Shown in pieces: positions 1-6,144 of a stretch of DNA of 6,144 bases (position 1 is the first letter of the stretch; each line of letters begins with the position of its first letter). Source of the stretch: Pseudomonadota bacterium. Its GTDB lineage: Bacteria > Pseudomonadota > Gammaproteobacteria > Burkholderiales > Thiobacillaceae. Both the position numbers and the translations under genes were made by a program. The DNA lies in NCBI GenBank assembly GCA_021791235.1, contig JAJYXA010000321.1:1-6144 (forward strand). The letters are read 5' to 3'. The notes under the pieces were generated by a model that did no database searches, was not told where the DNA came from, and saw nothing but the letters and a program-made list of their open reading frames with translations.

Positions 1-17
1 AAACGGTCAACTATTCA

Positions 18-25
18 TAAGGAGG
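18..25 (+). promoter_or_regulatory. Very strong ribosome binding site of the 31-aa membrane peptide
   Basis: The bases TAAGGAGG match the full anti-Shine-Dalgarno complement without a mismatch and end eight bases before the ATG at 34. This is the best ribosome binding site in the window and is the main reason to accept the very short reading frame that follows as a real gene. Confidence 0.85.
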
Positions 26-33
26 AGGGAATC

Positions 34-129
34 ATGAAAAACCCGCTGGATTCGCTGTGGGGCACCGTCATCGCCGGCGTTGTGCTGACCGCCGTGCTGT
101 ATGTCTTCGCCAGAAACTTTCTGGGTTAA
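34..129 (+). CDS. Small single-span membrane peptide (31 aa), function unknown
   Basis: The frame encodes 31 residues, begins MKNPLDSLWG and ends ARNFLG before a TAA stop. Residues about 10-26 (GTVIAGVVLTAVLYVFA) form one uninterrupted hydrophobic helix. It is preceded by a short polar segment with one Lys and one Asp and followed by Arg-Asn, so it looks like a single-pass inner-membrane peptide without a cleavable signal. A perfect Shine-Dalgarno sequence stands at the right distance, and the downstream membrane protein starts 12 bases after the stop, so the two are probably co-translated. I do not recognise a family. Single-span peptides of this size often act as accessory subunits of membrane complexes, and a partner role with the PuuD-like protein is an inference from adjacency only. 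Anything upstream of base 1, including a longer operon, is not visible. Confidence 0.7.
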   Translation: MKNPLDSLWGTVIAGVVLTAVLYVFARNFLG

Positions 130-141
130 GGGAGAGAGGCA

Positions 142-642
142 ATGGAAAATATCAATATCGTTGCTGCACTGGCCCGCTGGATCCATTTCATGGCAGGCGT
201 GATGTGGATCGGCCTGCTGTATTACTTCAATTTCGTGCAGGTGGCTGCGCTGAAGAATGCCGCCGCCGATGGCACGGCCGCCGGCATCACCAAGCATGTC
301 GCGCCGCGCGCCCTGCTGTTCTTCCGCTGGGCGGCTGTCGTGACCTGGCTCGCCGGCGCCGCGCTGCTGGGGCCGCTGTTCGTCGATGCCTTCCTGCTGC
401 GTAACGGCATGGGGGGGATCGGCATCGGCGCGTGGCTGGGCACCATCATGCTGTTCAATGTATGGGTGCTGATCTGGCCGAACCAGAAGAAAGTCCTCGG
501 CATGGTTTCGGCGACCGACGACGAGAAGAACAAGGCGCGCCGGGTGGCCTTCCTGGCATCCCGCACCAATACCATGCTGTCGATTCCGATGCTCTTCTTC
601 ATGGCGGGCGGGTGGTCTCACCGGGCGCTTTTCGGCCTATAA
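142..642 (+). CDS. PuuD-like / urate oxidase N-terminal domain membrane protein
   Basis: The protein has 166 residues and about four membrane segments: roughly 5-30 (with ARWIHFMAGVMWIGLLYYFN), 57-81, 93-113 and 145-158. His15 with WIGLLYYFNFVQ, then FNVWVLIWPNQKK (105-117) and RTNTMLSIPMLFFM (141-154), are the features by which I assign the family (urate oxidase N-terminal / PuuD, formerly DUF989). Characterised PuuD urate hydroxylases carry this membrane domain fused to a C-terminal cytochrome c domain. Here the protein stops after the membrane domain, and no CxxCH motif is present. Urate oxidation should therefore not be assumed; a quinone- or haem-linked membrane redox role is possible but unproven. 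The start is supported by the purine-rich GGGAGAGAGG eleven to two bases upstream. It is the second gene of a small unit with the 31-aa peptide and is followed by an intrinsic terminator. Confidence 0.82.
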   Translation: MENINIVAALARWIHFMAGVMWIGLLYYFNFVQVAALKNAAADGTAAGITKHVAPRALLFFRWAAVVTWLAGAALLGPLFVDAFLLRNGMGGIGIGAWLGTIMLFNVWVLIWPNQKKVLGMVSATDDEKNKARRVAFLASRTNTMLSIPMLFFMAGGWSHRALFGL

Positions 643-643
643 T
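638..643 (+). promoter_or_regulatory. Candidate -10 box (TATAAT) upstream of argD
   Basis: A perfect TATAAT hexamer overlaps the TAA stop of the PuuD-like gene. The position 17 bases upstream (615-620, GTCTCA) matches the -35 consensus only at three of six bases, and there is no extended -10 TG. If used, transcription would begin near 650, ahead of the hairpin at 664-683, so the RNA would run straight into the terminator before reaching argD. It could be the operon promoter with a leader hairpin, or a chance match. Confidence 0.3.
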
Positions 644-663
644 CAAGACGCTGCATGACAAGC

Positions 664-688
664 ACGGCGGCTTAGGCCGCCGTTTTCT
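664..688 (+). terminator. Rho-independent terminator after the PuuD-like gene
   Basis: ACGGCGGC (664-671) pairs perfectly with GCCGCCGT (676-683) across a four-base TTAG loop, followed by a short T run (683-686) and CT. It begins 21 bases after the stop of the membrane protein gene, the expected place for the end of that transcription unit. The T tract is short, so read-through into argD is possible. There is no matching A tract on the left side, so it is unlikely to work on the opposite strand. Confidence 0.8.
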
Positions 689-733
689 ATTTCAGCTACA
701 ACTCTTTTCAAGACAGCCTGATTGGGGACTGCC

Positions 734-1915
734 ATGACAACGCATTTGATGAATACCTATAACCGCCAGCCCGTTGCCTTCGTGCGCGGCGAGGGCGCCT
801 ACCTGTGGGACGAAGCCGGCAAGCGTTATCTCGATGCGGTCGCAGGCGTGGCGGTGAACGCACTGGGCCACGCCCACCCCAGATTGGTGAAGGCCATCAG
901 CGAACAGGCTGCGTCGCTGATCCATTCGTCCAACCTGTATCGCGTGCTGCGCCAGGAGGAACTGGCCGACAAGCTGTGCGCGCTGTCGGGCATGGACAAG
1001 GCCTTCTTCTGCAACTCGGGCTGCGAGGCCAACGAGGCGGCGATCAAGCTGGCGCGCCTGTATGGGCACAACAAGGGCATCGAGGTGCCGACCATCATCG
1101 TGATGGAAAAGGCCTTCCATGGCCGCACCATGGCGACGCTGACCGCGACCGGCAGCCGCAAGATCCAGGCCGGATTCGAGCCCCTGCTGTCGGGCTTCGC
1201 GCGGGTGCCGTTCAACGATCTGGAAGCGATCCGCCATGTCGCCGAGCACAACAAGAGCGTGGTCGCGGTGCTGATCGAAACGGTGCAGGGCGAAGGCGGC
1301 ATCAATGTGCTGCCTTCGGACTATCTCGTCGAATTGCGGAAGATCTGTGACGCGCATGGCTGGCTGCTGATGCTGGACGAAGTGCAGACCGGCATCGGCC
1401 GCACCGGCACCTGGTTCGGCTTCCAGCATGCCGGCGTGATGCCGGACGTGATGGCGCTGGCCAAGGGGCTGGGTGGCGGCGTGCCGATCGGCGCGTGTCT
1501 CGCGCGCGGTGCAGCAGCCGACGTTTTCCAGCCGGGCAATCATGGCTCGACCTTCGGCGGCAATCCGCTGGCCTGCGCGGCGGCCCTGGCGACGCTGGAA
1601 GCCATCGAGGAGGAAAAGCTGCTCGACAATGCGCGGCTGCGCGGCGAGGCGATCCGTGCCGGCTTGCGCAGCGCCCTGGCCGGGGTGCATGGCGTGGTCG
1701 ACATCCGCGGCGAGGGCATGATGATCGGGATCGAGCTCGACCGCCCGTGCGGCGAGCTGGTGGCGGTGGCGCGCGACGCCGGCGTGCTGATCAACGTCAC
1801 CGCCGACACGGTCATCCGCCTGGTGCCGCCGCTGATCTACGGCACAGCCGAAGTCGACGCGCTGGTCGCGGCGGTGTCCGGCATCGTCAGAAACTATCTG
1901 CAGCAGGCGGCGTGA
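734..1915 (+). CDS. argD: Acetylornithine aminotransferase ArgD
   Basis: ArgD is a cytosolic, pyridoxal-phosphate-dependent class III aminotransferase. It interconverts N-acetylglutamate semialdehyde and N-acetylornithine using glutamate; some ArgD proteins also act on succinyldiaminopimelate in lysine synthesis. The 393-residue frame has the family landmarks in order: the start MNTYNRQPVAF, NSGCEANEAAIK (94-105), FHGRT (128-132), ETVQGEGG (182-189), the cofactor-binding Asp in LDEVQTG (Asp215), the Schiff-base lysine in ALAKGLGGG (Lys244), and GSTFGGNPLA (271-280). Length is normal for the family, about 390-400. I prefer the ATG at 734 over the in-frame TTG at 722 because a GGGG stretch at 724-727 sits before it. 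An ATG at 749 would also give a plausible N terminus. Its stop overlaps the argF start by one base. Confidence 0.96.
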   Translation: MTTHLMNTYNRQPVAFVRGEGAYLWDEAGKRYLDAVAGVAVNALGHAHPRLVKAISEQAASLIHSSNLYRVLRQEELADKLCALSGMDKAFFCNSGCEANEAAIKLARLYGHNKGIEVPTIIVMEKAFHGRTMATLTATGSRKIQAGFEPLLSGFARVPFNDLEAIRHVAEHNKSVVAVLIETVQGEGGINVLPSDYLVELRKICDAHGWLLMLDEVQTGIGRTGTWFGFQHAGVMPDVMALAKGLGGGVPIGACLARGAAADVFQPGNHGSTFGGNPLACAAALATLEAIEEEKLLDNARLRGEAIRAGLRSALAGVHGVVDIRGEGMMIGIELDRPCGELVAVARDAGVLINVTADTVIRLVPPLIYGTAEVDALVAAVSGIVRNYLQQAA

Positions 1916-2832
1916 TGCTGAAACATTTCCTGCAATTCAAGGATCTGTCGCGCGATGAACTGCAGTACCTGTTCGAGCGTACGCGGCTGATCAAGTCGCG
2001 TTTCAAGCGTTACCAGCCGTATCACCCGTTGGTCGACCGCACGCTGGCGATGATCTTCGAGAAAAGCTCGACCCGCACCCGCCTGAGTTTCGAGGCCGGC
2101 ATGCACCAGCTCGGCGGCTCGGCGATCTACCTCAACACGCGCGACACCCAGCTCGGACGCGGCGAGCCGGTGGAAGACGCCGGCGAGGTCATCTCGCGCA
2201 TGGTCGACATCGTGATGATCCGCACCTTCGAGCAGGACATCATCGAGCGCTTCGCCGCGCATTCGCGCGTGCCGGTGATCAACGGGCTGACCAACGAGTA
2301 TCACCCGTGCCAGATCCTCGCCGACATCTTCACCTTCATCGAGCATCGCGGCTCGATCCAGGGCAAGACGGTGGCGTGGATCGGCGACTCCAACAACATG
2401 TGCAACACCTGGCTGCAGGCGGCCGAAGTGCTCGATTTCAACGTGCATGTGTCGACCCCGCCGGGCTACGAAGTCGAGCCGGAGCGCGCCAATCTGTACG
2501 GCACCGACAACTACGAAAGCTTCGTCGACCCGATGGACGCCTGCCGCGGCGCCGACCTGGTGACCACCGACGTGTGGACCAGCATGGGCTGGGAGGCGGA
2601 AAACGACGAGCGCCTGAAGGCCTTTGCCGACTGGCAGGTGGATGCTGAGATGATGCAGGTGGCCAAATCGGATGCCGTGTTCATGCACTGCCTGCCGGCA
2701 CACCGCGGCGAGGAAGTCACCGCCGAGGTGATCGACGGCCCGCAGTCGGTGGTGTGGGACGAGGCCGAAAACCGTCTCCACGTGCAGAAGGCGCTGATGG
2801 AATATCTACTGTTGGGAAAAATCGAATCATGA
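1915..2832 (+). CDS. argF: Ornithine carbamoyltransferase ArgF
   Basis: ArgF is the cytosolic enzyme that joins carbamoyl phosphate to ornithine to make citrulline. The 305-residue protein is of normal family length. It shows the carbamoyl-phosphate loop FEKSSTRTRLSFE (48-60), HPCQ (130-133) after NEYH, the ornithine loop TDVWTSMG (218-225, SMG motif) and HCLPAHRGEEV (258-268) with the catalytic cysteine. The SMG and HCLP motifs separate it from aspartate carbamoyltransferase. The open frame extends far upstream inside argD, but similarity begins only at the ATG at 1915 (MLKHFLQFKDLSRDEL). The start shares its A with the argD stop (TGATG), and the only ribosome-binding-like bases are AGGCGG close by, so translation is probably coupled to argD. 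It overlaps the next gene by four bases. An anabolic role is inferred from the neighbours; a catabolic ArcB would usually sit with arcA/arcC. Confidence 0.97.
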   Translation: MLKHFLQFKDLSRDELQYLFERTRLIKSRFKRYQPYHPLVDRTLAMIFEKSSTRTRLSFEAGMHQLGGSAIYLNTRDTQLGRGEPVEDAGEVISRMVDIVMIRTFEQDIIERFAAHSRVPVINGLTNEYHPCQILADIFTFIEHRGSIQGKTVAWIGDSNNMCNTWLQAAEVLDFNVHVSTPPGYEVEPERANLYGTDNYESFVDPMDACRGADLVTTDVWTSMGWEAENDERLKAFADWQVDAEMMQVAKSDAVFMHCLPAHRGEEVTAEVIDGPQSVVWDEAENRLHVQKALMEYLLLGKIES

Positions 2833-3068
2833 ACATCGCCTACTTCAAGGACATGGATTCGCTCTATGTCGAAATCAGCCCCGAAAACCCCGCACAGGCG
2901 TGGGAGGCCCACGAAGGCATCGTGCTCAACCTGTCGGAAGACGGCCGCGTCGTCGGCATCGAGATCGAGAAGGCCAGCCTCGCCACCAACCTCGACATCC
3001 TGAAGATCGGCGGCTTCCCCGGTCAGGTCGAGATCATCGACAAGAACAAATCCGGTTCCACCCACTGA
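2829..3068 (+). CDS. DUF2283 domain protein, function unknown (79 aa)
   Basis: The small acidic protein has the two blocks typical of the DUF2283 family. An N-terminal strand segment, [13 protein letters not shown] (5-17), corresponds to the usual 'Y-D-x-x-x-D-x-L-Y' pattern. A central block, [21 protein letters not shown] (30-50), corresponds to 'D-x-D-G-x-V-V-G-I-E-I-x-x-A-S'. There is no signal peptide, membrane segment, cysteine or obvious catalytic residue. The ATG overlaps the argF stop as ATGA, so the start is well fixed and translation is probably coupled; a weak GGGA lies 11 bases upstream. The family is widespread in bacteria and, as far as I know, uncharacterised. The tight position between argF and argG suggests co-expression with arginine synthesis. 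Whether it has any part in that pathway is unknown. Confidence 0.87.
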   Translation: MNIAYFKDMDSLYVEISPENPAQAWEAHEGIVLNLSEDGRVVGIEIEKASLATNLDILKIGGFPGQVEIIDKNKSGSTH

Positions 3069-3078
3069 CACACACACC

Positions 3079-4311
<1,233 letters not shown>

Positions 4312-4313
4312 GC

Positions 4314-4628
4314 ATGTCCCAGTTCGACAATGTATCGGTTGTTTCCAAGGCCAACGTCTATTTCGACGGCAAGTGCGTGTCGCACAGCATCACGCTGGCC
4401 GACGGCACGAAGAAATCGGTCGGCGTGATCCTGCCGTCCACGCTCACCTTCAACACCGGCGCGCCGGAAATCATGGAAACGGTGGCGGGTGCCTGCCGCA
4501 TCAAGCTGGCCGGCGAGAGCGAGTGGAAGACCTACGGCGCAGGGCAGTCCTTCAACGTGCCGGGCAATTCCAGCTTCGACATCGAGGTGTCGGGCGAACC
4601 GTATCACTACGTCTGCCACTTCGGCTGA
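4314..4628 (+). CDS. ppnP: Pyrimidine/purine nucleoside phosphorylase PpnP (DUF1255, YaiE family)
   Basis: PpnP is a small cupin-fold enzyme that phosphorolyses a broad range of purine and pyrimidine nucleosides to free base and ribose 1-phosphate, as established for E. coli PpnP (YaiE). The 104-residue protein shows the family pattern: [14 protein letters not shown] (13-26), [23 protein letters not shown] (37-59, the last part being the conserved 'EIM-x-V-x-G'), W71 in SEWKTY and [14 protein letters not shown] (79-92), ending in YHYVCHFG. It is about ten residues longer than the E. coli protein, at the N terminus, as in many other proteobacterial members. A good AGGAAG (4300-4305) inside the argG tail is eight bases from the ATG. 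Spacing of two bases to argG and eight to the protease gene implies one transcript. A link between nucleoside salvage and arginine synthesis is not obvious. Confidence 0.92.
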   Translation: MSQFDNVSVVSKANVYFDGKCVSHSITLADGTKKSVGVILPSTLTFNTGAPEIMETVAGACRIKLAGESEWKTYGAGQSFNVPGNSSFDIEVSGEPYHYVCHFG

Positions 4629-4636
4629 ACCGGATC

Positions 4637-5212
4637 ATGACCACCGTCACCGTCGTCAGGAAGGAAGGCCGCATCGCGATTGCGGCCGACACGCTGACGA
4701 AGTGGGGCGGCGGCAAGGAGTCCGCACACTACGTGGCGAACCACGAGAAGATCATCCGCGTGGGCAACAGCTTGGTGGCGATCACCGGATCGGCGACCTT
4801 CAAGCTGATCCTCACCGATTACTTTTCTTCGCTGGAAGAGCCGCCGCAACTGGACTCGGTGGCCAGCATCTTCAGTGTGTGGAATGCCCTGCACGGCGTT
4901 CTCAAGGAGCAGTACTATCTGCAGACAGGTGAGGACAAGGAGGAAGACCTGGAGTCCAGCCGCATGGACGTGCTGATTGCCAATCCGCGTGGCATCTTCG
5001 GCGTGGCGGCGCACCGTACGGTGCAGGAGTTTTCGAAGTTCTATGCCTATGGCAGCGGCAGTCCGTATGCGCTGGGGGCGATGTATGCCACCTACCGTGC
5101 GCCCTCGCTCGACGCCGAGGCGGTGGCGCGGCTGGGGGTGATGGCGGCGGCCGAATTCCACGATGAAACGGGGCTGCCGGTGCAGTCGTTTGTGATTGAA
5201 ACTGAGGAGTAA
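4637..5212 (+). CDS. Proteasome-like Ntn-hydrolase, betaproteobacterial proteasome homolog (BPH) type
   Basis: The 191-residue protein starts [18 protein letters not shown], the same layout as HslV (TTIV...D17). Removal of Met would expose Thr2 as the nucleophile. Counting from that Thr, Asp17 is present in AIAAD. A lysine in NHEKIIRV (mature 37) fits the catalytic Lys33 after a four-residue insertion, and the YGSGS segment (138-142 with Met) fits the catalytic Ser129 region followed by YALGAMYA. It is longer than HslV, about 175, and carries an acidic segment GEDKEEDLE (98-106). No AAA+ unfoldase (hslU) is adjacent. These features fit BPH, a family known to form a double-ring tetradecamer; its physiological substrates are not established. 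The start has only a weak CGGA upstream and probably relies on coupling to ppnP. HslV itself and Anbu (longer) are less likely. Confidence 0.85.
   Translation: MTTVTVVRKEGRIAIAADTLTKWGGGKESAHYVANHEKIIRVGNSLVAITGSATFKLILTDYFSSLEEPPQLDSVASIFSVWNALHGVLKEQYYLQTGEDKEEDLESSRMDVLIANPRGIFGVAAHRTVQEFSKFYAYGSGSPYALGAMYATYRAPSLDAEAVARLGVMAAAEFHDETGLPVQSFVIETEE
5204..5209 (+). promoter_or_regulatory. Ribosome binding site supporting the GTG start of yajQ
   Basis: GAGGAG lies eight bases before the GTG at 5218 and is embedded in the last codons and stop of the protease gene. It supports a GTG start for yajQ, for which no ATG is available at the conserved N terminus. Confidence 0.75.
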
Positions 5213-5217
5213 TCAAC

Positions 5218-5703
5218 GTGCCGAGTTTTGACATCGTGTCCGAAGTCGACAAGCAGGAAGTGCGCAACGCGGTCGACCAGGTCAACAAGGAAGTCACCAC
5301 CCGCTTCGATTTCAAGGGTTCGGACGCGCGCGTCGAGCAGGCCGACTACGTGCTGACGGTCTATGCCGACACCGAATTCCAGCTCGACCAGGTGCAGGAC
5401 ATCCTCGCGCAGAAGCTCGCCAAGCGCAGCGTCGACGTGAAATGCCTGGATGTCGGAAGCGTCGAGAAGGTCTCGGGCAACAAGGTCAAGCGCAGCGTGA
5501 CGGTGAAGACCGGCGTCGAGACCGAACTGGCGAAGAAAATCGTCAAGTGCATCAAGGACAGCAAGCTCAAGGTGCAGGCCAGCATACAGGGCGATACCGT
5601 GCGCGTGTCGGGTGCCAAGCGCGACGTGCTGCAGGACACCATTGCGCTGGTGAGGAAGAGCATCACCGATTTCCCGCTGCAGTATCAGAATTTCCGCGAC
5701 TGA
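5218..5703 (+). CDS. yajQ: YajQ family nucleotide-binding protein
   Basis: The 161-residue protein begins with the family signature [11 protein letters not shown]. It also contains TTRFDFKGS (27-35), the [18 protein letters not shown] segment (93-110), [17 protein letters not shown] (123-139) and the near-invariant ending [10 protein letters not shown] (152-161). The family has two ferredoxin-like domains and is cytosolic. Members bind nucleotides and RNA, and a Xanthomonas member binds cyclic di-GMP and acts with a transcription factor; the role in this organism is unknown. Length is normal (E. coli about 163). Translation starts at GTG, preceded by GAGGAG. Only five bases separate it from the protease gene, so it is probably the last tightly linked gene of the arg-ppnP unit. 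Confidence 0.96.
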   Translation: MPSFDIVSEVDKQEVRNAVDQVNKEVTTRFDFKGSDARVEQADYVLTVYADTEFQLDQVQDILAQKLAKRSVDVKCLDVGSVEKVSGNKVKRSVTVKTGVETELAKKIVKCIKDSKLKVQASIQGDTVRVSGAKRDVLQDTIALVRKSITDFPLQYQNFRD

Positions 5704-5748
5704 CCATATTCGGTCACGAATTTCCAAACAGGACACGAGGAGGCGAAT

Positions 5749-6144
5749 ATGGCCAAGGTTCTGGTTCCGCTGGCAGACGGCTGCGAAGAGCTTGAAGCCG
5801 TCACCATCATCGATCTGCTGCGCCGTGCAGGCATCGAGGTGGTGAGCGCCGGACTCAAGCCCGGTGTCGTCAAGGCCAGCCGCGGCGTGCAGCTGGTGCC
5901 GGACGTGACGCTCGATGTTGCCCTGCAGGACGACTACGATATGGTGGTGCTGCCGGGTGGCATGCCCGGCGCGGCGCATCTGAAGGACGATGTACGTATT
6001 CTTGATCTGCTGAAGGATATGGCGGCGGCCGGAAAATACACCGCCGCCATTTGCGCCGCGCCGATGGTGCTCGCCGAAGCGGGCGTGCTGAACGGCAGGC
6101 AGGCCACCAGCTACCCCGGTTTTCTCGACGCCTTGCCTGGCGTC
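5749..6144 (+). CDS. yajL: DJ-1/PfpI family protein, YajL-like (3' end outside the window)
   Basis: The frame is open from the ATG at 5749 to the window edge, giving 132 residues of an expected 180-190. It begins MAKVLVPLADGCEELEAVTI, with Glu16 in the position of DJ-1 Glu18, and continues with the strand-turn YDMVVLPGGMPGA (63-75). The nucleophile elbow AAICAAPMVL (99-108) holds the reactive Cys102, equivalent to DJ-1 Cys106. The AICAAP context is the DJ-1/YajL type, not the PfpI protease type. Such proteins are reported as redox-sensing chaperones and glyoxalase III or protein deglycases; the deglycase activity is disputed. GAGGAGG (5737-5743) is five bases before the start. The 45-base gap after yajQ holds no terminator, so it may still belong to the same transcript. 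The C-terminal histidine region cannot be checked here. Confidence 0.9.
   Translation, partial: MAKVLVPLADGCEELEAVTIIDLLRRAGIEVVSAGLKPGVVKASRGVQLVPDVTLDVALQDDYDMVVLPGGMPGAAHLKDDVRILDLLKDMAAAGKYTAAICAAPMVLAEAGVLNGRQATSYPGFLDALPGV

Noticed and set aside
643..733. ArgR operator in front of argD
   Set aside because: No pair of ATTCA/TGAAT-like half sites with the expected spacing is visible in the leader.
692..1690. Long minus-strand open frame (332 aa) antisense to argD
   Set aside because: It mirrors the codon structure of a GC-rich gene, has a His/Gln/Arg-rich composition with no recognisable motif, and argD on the + strand is unambiguous.
1495..1914. Upstream extension of the argF frame inside argD
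   Set aside because: The extra 140 codons are Arg/Gly-rich out-of-frame argD sequence, and ArgF similarity begins exactly at the ATG at 1915.
1894..2781. Minus-strand open frame (295 aa) antisense to argF
   Set aside because: Shadow of argF with biased composition and no family motif.
3066..3078. CA dinucleotide run before argG as a phase-variable repeat
   Set aside because: Only about five CA units, too short for typical slipped-strand switching, and a length change here would not alter a reading frame.
5708..5721. Inverted repeat ATTCG-GTCA-CGAAT between yajQ and the DJ-1 gene
   Set aside because: A five-base AT-containing stem with a four-base loop and no T run is too weak for a terminator and can occur by chance; an operator role cannot be supported from one copy.

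Overview
The window is a gene-dense, GC-rich chromosomal segment in which every confident gene lies on the + strand. The content points to a betaproteobacterium. It combines an argD-argF-(DUF2283)-argG cluster, a protein matching the betaproteobacterial proteasome homolog (BPH), YajQ and a DJ-1/YajL-type protein. BPH is described mainly from Betaproteobacteria such as Thiobacillus and Cupriavidus, so a Nitrosomonadales, Rhodocyclales or Burkholderiales source fits best. The genus cannot be fixed from sequence reading alone.

Left part (1-733): a 31-residue single-span membrane peptide with an exceptionally strong ribosome binding site (34-129) is followed 12 bases later by a 166-residue integral membrane protein of the PuuD/urate oxidase N-terminal family (142-642). 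A clean intrinsic terminator (664-688) closes this unit. A perfect TATAAT hexamer overlaps the stop codon of the membrane gene just upstream of the hairpin.

Central part (734-4311): argD (acetylornithine aminotransferase), argF (ornithine carbamoyltransferase), a 79-residue DUF2283 protein and argG (argininosuccinate synthase). argD/argF overlap by one base, argF/DUF2283 by four (ATGA), and argG follows after ten bases. The three Arg enzymes make ornithine (at the acetylated stage), citrulline and argininosuccinate; argH is not in view. The whole cluster reads as one translationally coupled transcription unit.

Right part (4314-6144): ppnP (nucleoside phosphorylase, two bases after argG), the BPH-type self-compartmentalising protease (eight bases later), yajQ (five bases later, GTG start) and, after a 45-base gap, a DJ-1/PfpI family gene cut off by the window end. 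The gaps through yajQ are 10 bases or less, so these genes probably continue the arg operon although their products are not arginine enzymes.

Most of this is well-known housekeeping content. The parts most worth a second look are the BPH proteasome homolog embedded in an arginine operon, the DUF2283 protein wedged between argF and argG, the small membrane peptide, and the argG start with no Shine-Dalgarno sequence. There is no gene-free stretch above 300 bases (the longest is 643-733), and I found no RNA gene, mobile element, CRISPR array or long repeat.
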